Assembly (NCBI GenBank): GCA_937925605.1
Contig: CALALV010000028.1
Coordinates: 1 to 35,175 of the forward strand
DNA from: an uncultured Woeseia sp.
GTDB taxonomy: Bacteria; Pseudomonadota; Gammaproteobacteria; Steroidobacterales; Woeseiaceae
Reading direction: 5' to 3'
DNA length: 35,175 bases
Shown here piece after piece: positions 30,799-35,175 of the stretch. A program made the position numbers and the translations under genes. The first letter of the stretch is position 1; each line of letters begins with the position of its first letter. The notes under the pieces are model-generated. The model made no database searches, was not told the DNA's origin, and saw only the letters and a list, made by a program, of their open reading frames with translations.

Positions 30799-30827
30799 AA
30801 TATAGAGCCGCGCACAGGCAGAATCAA
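30799..30827 (-). promoter_or_regulatory. Promoter of the zapB-like/zapA/6S unit
   Basis: On the minus strand TTGATT (30827-30822), a 17-bp spacer and TATATT (30804-30799) make a strong sigma-70 promoter. With normal spacing the +1 falls at about 30792, the A of the ZapB-like ATG. Confidence 0.7.
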
Positions 30828-30897
30828 TCGGCCGGCGCGTGGCCTGCAGGCACGATCCATGGGATCATCCCGGGCTTCGCAGCCGGCACGCACGAGC

Positions 30898-31485
30898 ATG
30901 CAGACGACGGATTACGACGAACTCGAAGCGGCACTGCGCCGCGCGGGCTCCACCTGGGAGGTGGCGCAGGCGCACGGCCTGTTGTGCAGCCGGCTGGCGG
31001 CGGAGGGGCGCGACGCCGGCAGCGGCTGGCTGCAGCAGGTCCTCGAGGGGACCGACGCCGACAACGCGCAGCGCGGCGAGTGCGAACGCCTGCTGGCCGA
31101 GTTGTTCGCCGGGAGCTACCAGCAGCTCGCCGAGCGCCAGTCTGCCTTCGCTCCGCTGCTGCCGGACGACGATGAGCCGGCACCGCGTCGCGCGCAGGCG
31201 CTGGCGCACTGGTGCGAGGGTTTCCTGCACGGGCTGGTCAGCGGCGGGCGCAACGAGGCGGTCCGCGAGCGGCTGGCGCAGGAGCCGCTCGCCGACCTGG
31301 TGCGGGACCTGTTGCAGATCACCCGCGCGGAGGTCGACGAGGGCGACGGCGCCGAGGGCAATGAACGCGCCTACGCGGAGCTGGTCGAATACGTGCGCGT
31401 CGCCGCGCAGATCGCCTACGAGGAACTCGCCCCGCTGCGCCCGCCCGCCAGCGCCGCGGGGGGGGCGCCCGGGCCGCTGCATTGA
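30898..31485 (+). CDS. UPF0149 family protein (YgfB-like)
   Basis: The 195-residue product is helical and has the family blocks YDELEAALRRAG, AQAHGLLCSRLAAEG and the core HWCEGFLHGL with ERAYAELVEYVRVAAQ near the C-terminus. YgfB-like proteins precede pepP in many Gammaproteobacteria. The molecular function is not settled. ATG 30898 is preferred; ATG 30859 would add 13 residues. It starts a plus-strand run of four genes and is divergent from the zapB-like gene. Confidence 0.9.
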   Translation: MQTTDYDELEAALRRAGSTWEVAQAHGLLCSRLAAEGRDAGSGWLQQVLEGTDADNAQRGECERLLAELFAGSYQQLAERQSAFAPLLPDDDEPAPRRAQALAHWCEGFLHGLVSGGRNEAVRERLAQEPLADLVRDLLQITRAEVDEGDGAEGNERAYAELVEYVRVAAQIAYEELAPLRPPASAAGGAPGPLH

Positions 31486-31510
31486 ACGATCTTTCCAGGC
31501 ACGAGAGAGC

Positions 31511-32809
31511 ATGAACCCGAAGGAATTCGCGAAGCGCCGCCGGCAACTCATGCGCATGGTGGGCGACGACGGCGTCGCCCTGCTGCCGAGTGCGCCGATC
31601 CGGACGCGCAGCCGTGACGTCGAGTATCGCTACCGCCAGGACAGCGACTTCTACTACCTGACCGGTTTCGCCGAACCCGATGCCGTCGCGGTGCTGGCCC
31701 CGGGCCGCGACAACGCCGAGTACCTGCTGTTCTGCCGCGAGCGCGACCGTGACAAGGAGCGCTGGGACGGCCGGCGCGCCGGGCCGGACGGCGCAGTGAG
31801 CGAGCACGGCGCGGACGACGCGTTCCCGATCGACGACATTGACGACATCCTGCCCGGCATCATCGAGTCGCGCCGCCGGGTCTATTACACGATGGGCGCC
31901 TACGCAGACTTCGATACCCGGGTCACGGACTGGATTAACTCGCTGCGCTCGCGCGGGGTCGCCGCGCACACGCCGCACGAGTTCGTCGCGCTGGACCACC
32001 TCCTGCACGACATGCGCCTGTACAAGAGCCGCGCCGAGATAAGCGCGATGCGCCGGGCGGCACGCGTCGCCTGCGCCGCGCACCGGCGCGCAATGCAGCT
32101 CGCGCGACCCGGCCTGCGCGAATACGAACTCGAGGCGGAGTTCATCCACGAATTCCGCCGCGCCAACGCGCGCTACTCGTACAGTCCGATCGTCGGCGGT
32201 GGCGCCAACGCCTGCACGCTGCACTACGTGGACAACGCCGCCGAGCTGGCCGACGGCGACCTGGTGCTGATCGACGCGGGCTGCGAGCTCGACTACTACG
32301 CGTCCGACGTGACCCGGACGTTCCCCGTCAACGGCCGCTTCAGCCCCGAGCAGCGCGCCGTCTACGAGATCGTGCTCGAGGCGCAGCTGGCGGCGATCGA
32401 CAAGACCCGGGTCGGCAACCACTGGAACGAGCCGCACGACGCGGCCGTGCGCGTCATCACGCGTGGCCTGAAGCAGCTGGGGCTGCTGCAAGGTACGCTC
32501 GGCAAGCTGATCCGCGACGGCGCCTATCGCGAGTATTTCATGCACCGCACCGGCCACTGGATCGGGATGGACGTGCACGACGTCGGCGACTACAAGGTCG
32601 GCGACGAGTGGCGCCTGCTGGAACCCGGCATGGTGACCACGGTCGAGCCCGGCATCTACCTGTCGGCCGCCCGTTCCGTGCCGGCGCGTTTCCGCAACAT
32701 CGGCATACGCATCGAGGACGACGTCGCGGTCACCCGGGGCGGCCCCGACGTCCTCAGCAAGGCGCTGGTCAAGGATCCCGACGAGATCGAGAGGCTGATG
32801 GCGGCGTGA
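31511..32809 (+). CDS. pepP: Xaa-Pro aminopeptidase P
   Basis: PepP removes the first residue when proline is second. The 432-residue product has the N-terminal creatinase-like domain (DSDFYYLTGFAEPDA) and a C-terminal pita-bread metalloprotease domain. The two-manganese ligands are visible: Asp255 in LIDAG, Asp266 in YYASDVTRTFP, His349 in HRTGHWIGMDVHD, Glu379 in VEPGIY and Glu402 in IRIEDD. These lie 4-5 positions from the E. coli numbers. The stop overlaps the ubiH GTG in GTGA. Confidence 0.95.
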   Translation: MNPKEFAKRRRQLMRMVGDDGVALLPSAPIRTRSRDVEYRYRQDSDFYYLTGFAEPDAVAVLAPGRDNAEYLLFCRERDRDKERWDGRRAGPDGAVSEHGADDAFPIDDIDDILPGIIESRRRVYYTMGAYADFDTRVTDWINSLRSRGVAAHTPHEFVALDHLLHDMRLYKSRAEISAMRRAARVACAAHRRAMQLARPGLREYELEAEFIHEFRRANARYSYSPIVGGGANACTLHYVDNAAELADGDLVLIDAGCELDYYASDVTRTFPVNGRFSPEQRAVYEIVLEAQLAAIDKTRVGNHWNEPHDAAVRVITRGLKQLGLLQGTLGKLIRDGAYREYFMHRTGHWIGMDVHDVGDYKVGDEWRLLEPGMVTTVEPGIYLSAARSVPARFRNIGIRIEDDVAVTRGGPDVLSKALVKDPDEIERLMAA

Positions 32810-34014
32810 GCGCAGCCGACTACGACATCGTCATCGCCGGCGGCGGCATGATCGGCACCAGCCTCGCGCTGGCGCTGGCCGGCAGCGGCCGCGCGATCGC
32901 GGTGGTCGAGCCGGTGGCGCGGCAGGACGCAGCCCAGCCGAGTTTCGACGATCGCTCGACCGCGCTGTCGCGCAGCAGCCAGCGCACGTTCTCCGCGCTG
33001 GGGCTCTGGTCCGCGATCGCCGCGGCGGCGACGCCGATCCGGCACATCCACGTTTCGGATCGCGGTCGCTTTGGCTTCTCGCACATCGATGCCGACGAGC
33101 AGGGCGTCGAGGCGCTCGGTTACGTCGTCATCAACCGGGTACTCGGCGAGGTGCTGCAGCAGGCGCTGGCGGACGCGAGCAATGTCGACCTGTTGTGCCC
33201 GGCGCGCATCACCGGCGTCCGCAATGCCGACGACGCTGTCAGCGTGACGCTCGACGAAGGCGACAGGAGCCTGCGCGCGCGCCTGCTGGTGGCCGCGGAC
33301 GGCGCGCGTTCCGGCGTCCGCGAGATGCTCGGCATCGGCGCGCAGCAGGTGGACTATGGCCAGCACGCGGTGATCGGCAACCTGCTGCCGTCGCGGCCGC
33401 ACGACGACACGGCCTGGGAGCGCTTCACCGAGGACGGCCCGCTTGCCATGCTGCCGCTCGCCGAGCAGCGCGCCGCCTTCGTCTGGACTCTGCCCCCGGC
33501 GATCGCCGACCGGGTCATGCAACTCGACGACGCTGCCTTCACCGCGCGCCTGCAGGATGCCTTCGGCTTCCGGCTGGGGCGCTTTTCGCGAGTCGGTCGG
33601 CGGGCCCGCTACCCGCTCGGCCTGTCGCGTGCGCTCGGCCTCGTGTCCGGGCGCGGCGTCGTCGTCGGCAACGCCGCGCACGGACTGCACCCGGTTGCGG
33701 CGCAGGGCTTCAATCTCGGCCTGCGCGACGTCGCCGCGCTCGCCGACTGCATCGCCGGCAGCAACGACCCCGGCGACGCCGCGCTGCTCGAACGCTACGC
33801 AGATTGGCGGCGCGGCGACCAGGACAAGCTCGTGCGCTTCACGGACGGACTCGTCCGGCTGTTCGGCAGCAACCGGCCGCCGCTGCGCGTGTTGCGCAAC
33901 CTCGGCATGCTCGGCTTCGACCTGCTGCCGGGAGTCCGCCGCCAGTTCGCGCGCCACACGATGGGCCTCGCCGGCCGCCTGCCGCGGCTGTCGCGCGGCC
34001 TGCCGCCGGAATGA
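32806..34014 (+). CDS. ubiH: 2-octaprenyl-6-methoxyphenol hydroxylase UbiH
   Basis: UbiH is a flavin monooxygenase that hydroxylates C1 of the ubiquinone ring. The 402-residue product has the N-terminal FAD loop IAGGGMIGTSLALALAGSG, the DG motif LVAADGARSGVRE, and the second FAD motif VVGNAAHGLHPVAAQGFNLGLRD. Asn in place of Asp in that last motif is normal for UbiH and separates it from UbiI. Gene order pepP-ubiH-ubiI is the E. coli one. The ATG of the next gene overlaps its stop. Confidence 0.93.
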   Translation: MSAADYDIVIAGGGMIGTSLALALAGSGRAIAVVEPVARQDAAQPSFDDRSTALSRSSQRTFSALGLWSAIAAAATPIRHIHVSDRGRFGFSHIDADEQGVEALGYVVINRVLGEVLQQALADASNVDLLCPARITGVRNADDAVSVTLDEGDRSLRARLLVAADGARSGVREMLGIGAQQVDYGQHAVIGNLLPSRPHDDTAWERFTEDGPLAMLPLAEQRAAFVWTLPPAIADRVMQLDDAAFTARLQDAFGFRLGRFSRVGRRARYPLGLSRALGLVSGRGVVVGNAAHGLHPVAAQGFNLGLRDVAALADCIAGSNDPGDAALLERYADWRRGDQDKLVRFTDGLVRLFGSNRPPLRVLRNLGMLGFDLLPGVRRQFARHTMGLAGRLPRLSRGLPPE

Positions 34015-35175
34015 AATCGCGCCTGCGCATCCTGATTGCCGGCGGCGGGTCGATCGGACTCTGCGCGGCCGCGATGTTCGCGGCGCTGCCACGCCGCGAC
34101 CGGCTGTCGATAACCCTGGTCGACGCAGGGCCCGCGCCGGGCTCGCCGCTGGATGGCGACGTCGGGCTGCGGGTGTCCGCGCTGTCGGCCGGCACGCTGG
34201 CGCGGCTCGACCAGCTCGGCGCGGGCGCGACGCTCGCACAGCGCGAGTGCCCGTACGCCGACATGCGGGTCTGGGACGAGGCCGGCGATGCCTTCGGGCC
34301 TGAGACGCTGCACTTCTCGGCTGCGGAAATGGCCCTGCCGGCGCTCGGGTCCATCGTCGAGGACGGACTGCTGCGTCATGCGCTCGCCGAACGCCTGGCC
34401 GACTGCGACGTCAGCTTGCGTTTCGACGCCGCCGTGCAGTCCTTCGCCACGGGCGGCGCCGGGTGCCGGGCCAGGCTCGCGGACGGCGAAACGCTCGTGG
34501 CCGACCTGCTGGTCGCCGCCGACGGTGCGCGCTCGGCCGTGCGCGAGGCCGCCGGCATCGAGCTCGACGGCTGGCGCTATCCGCAGTCCGCCCTCGTCAC
34601 CCACGCCCGGCCGGAACGCGGGCACGAGCACACGGCCTGGCAGCGTTTTCTCGCGAACGGCCCGCTCGCATTGCTGCCGCTCGCCGACGGCCGAGTGTCA
34701 ATCGTCTGGTCGACCGGCAGCGCCGAGGCGCGCCGGCTCGGCGACGCGACGGACGACGAACTGTCCGCGGAGCTGACCGCGGCCAGCGACCGCGTGCTCG
34801 GGCGACTCGAAGTGGCGGCCGGGCGCGCGGTGTTGCCGCTCGCCGCCCGGCACGCGCGCCGCTACGTGCAGCGCGGCGTCGCGTTGATCGGCGATGCCGC
34901 GCACACGGTGCACCCGCTGGCCGGCCAGGGCGCGAACCTCGGCATCGCGGACGCCGCCGCGCTGGCGCAGGTCGTCGATGCTGCGCTGGCTGCCGGCGAG
35001 TTCCCGGCGGACCTGCCGGTGCTGCGCCGCTACGAACGGCAGCGGCGCGGCGCGGCTGTCATGCGACAGCCGCACCTGCACTTGATCGCCGGCCGACCGG
35101 GACTGCAGAGCTGCCGACGCCGCCGGCTCGGATGCCGCCGGCTGTCCCGCGGCATCTCCGGCCGCCGCATCTCCT
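34011..35175 (+). CDS. UbiI/VisC-like FAD monooxygenase, cut by the window end
   Basis: The frame opens at ATG 34011 overlapping the ubiH stop and is still open at 35175 (388 residues). The FAD loop ILIAGGGSIGLCAAAMFA, LLVAADGARSAVREAAG and the motif LIGDAAHTVHPLAGQGANLG put it in the UbiI/UbiF/VisC group, hydroxylating the ubiquinone ring, probably C5. After about residue 351 the usual C-terminal helix pattern (alternating M/L and a short F-rich block) is missing. It is replaced by an arginine-rich stretch, so a frameshift near 35060 or divergence is possible. Position after ubiH fits ubiI. Confidence 0.8.
   Translation, partial: MKSRLRILIAGGGSIGLCAAAMFAALPRRDRLSITLVDAGPAPGSPLDGDVGLRVSALSAGTLARLDQLGAGATLAQRECPYADMRVWDEAGDAFGPETLHFSAAEMALPALGSIVEDGLLRHALAERLADCDVSLRFDAAVQSFATGGAGCRARLADGETLVADLLVAADGARSAVREAAGIELDGWRYPQSALVTHARPERGHEHTAWQRFLANGPLALLPLADGRVSIVWSTGSAEARRLGDATDDELSAELTAASDRVLGRLEVAAGRAVLPLAARHARRYVQRGVALIGDAAHTVHPLAGQGANLGIADAAALAQVVDAALAAGEFPADLPVLRRYERQRRGAAVMRQPHLHLIAGRPGLQSCRRRRLGCRRLSRGISGRRIS

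Overview
The window is about 35 kb of dense, very GC-rich chromosome. Gene content and order point to a gammaproteobacterium. The diagnostic blocks are holA-nadD-rsfS-rlmH, maf-rng-yhdP-nitrilase-tldD, yjgA/pmbA, crp-coq7, rplM-rpsI, and zapA-6S RNA with UPF0149-pepP-ubiH-ubiI. The high GC, a Vfr-like Crp, the ZapB-like partner of ZapA and a lysine-rich H1-like protein suggest one of the GC-rich lineages near Xanthomonadales, Chromatiales or Woeseiales. The exact family cannot be read from the sequence. Almost everything is housekeeping. I see no prophage, transposase, CRISPR array, toxin-antitoxin pair or defence island.

Layout. Bases 1-1757 hold sufE, yidD and an unknown membrane protein, joined by 4-base stop/start overlaps. 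A MerC-like gene and a Trm112-like gene then diverge from a small promoter region. From 2566 to 13342 runs one long plus-strand train: holA, nadD, rsfS, rlmH, maf, rng, yhdP, a deaminated-glutathione-amidase-like nitrilase and tldD. Two small genes follow. On the minus strand lie an AAA ATPase fused to an FHA domain and the purine genes purK and purE behind yjgA. pmbA (tldE) diverges from yjgA. A YihY membrane protein, a cobalamin-binding-like protein without a signal peptide, purC, djlA and rpe follow. Next come crp and coq7 on the minus strand, a DUF481 outer-membrane protein, and rplM-rpsI behind a near-consensus promoter.

Bases 27219-27947 are the unusual part. A decayed tRNA-Gln copy is split in its T-loop by a 68-bp element. 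An intact tRNA-Gln(CUG) follows, and then more copies of the same element placed between tRNA-Gln T-arm fragments, with duplicated terminators. The elements form hairpins whose stems differ between copies but still pair, while GGA stays in the outer loops (8 of 8). This is the best candidate here for something undescribed. It could be a tRNA-targeting miniature repeat, a REP-like palindrome family, or an RNA with CsrA/RsmA-type loops. The sequence alone does not decide.

The right end holds rpiA, the H1-like gene with three 48-bp tandem repeats, about 640 bp without a credible gene, a 6S RNA gene recognised by its closing stem and position, zapA and its ZapB-like partner (probably leaderless), then UPF0149, pepP, ubiH and a ubiI-like gene cut by the window edge. 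Linked functions include three ubiquinone hydroxylases (ubiH, the ubiI-like gene, coq7), three purine genes (purC, purE, purK), both pentose-phosphate interconversion enzymes (rpe, rpiA) and both halves of the TldD/TldE protease.
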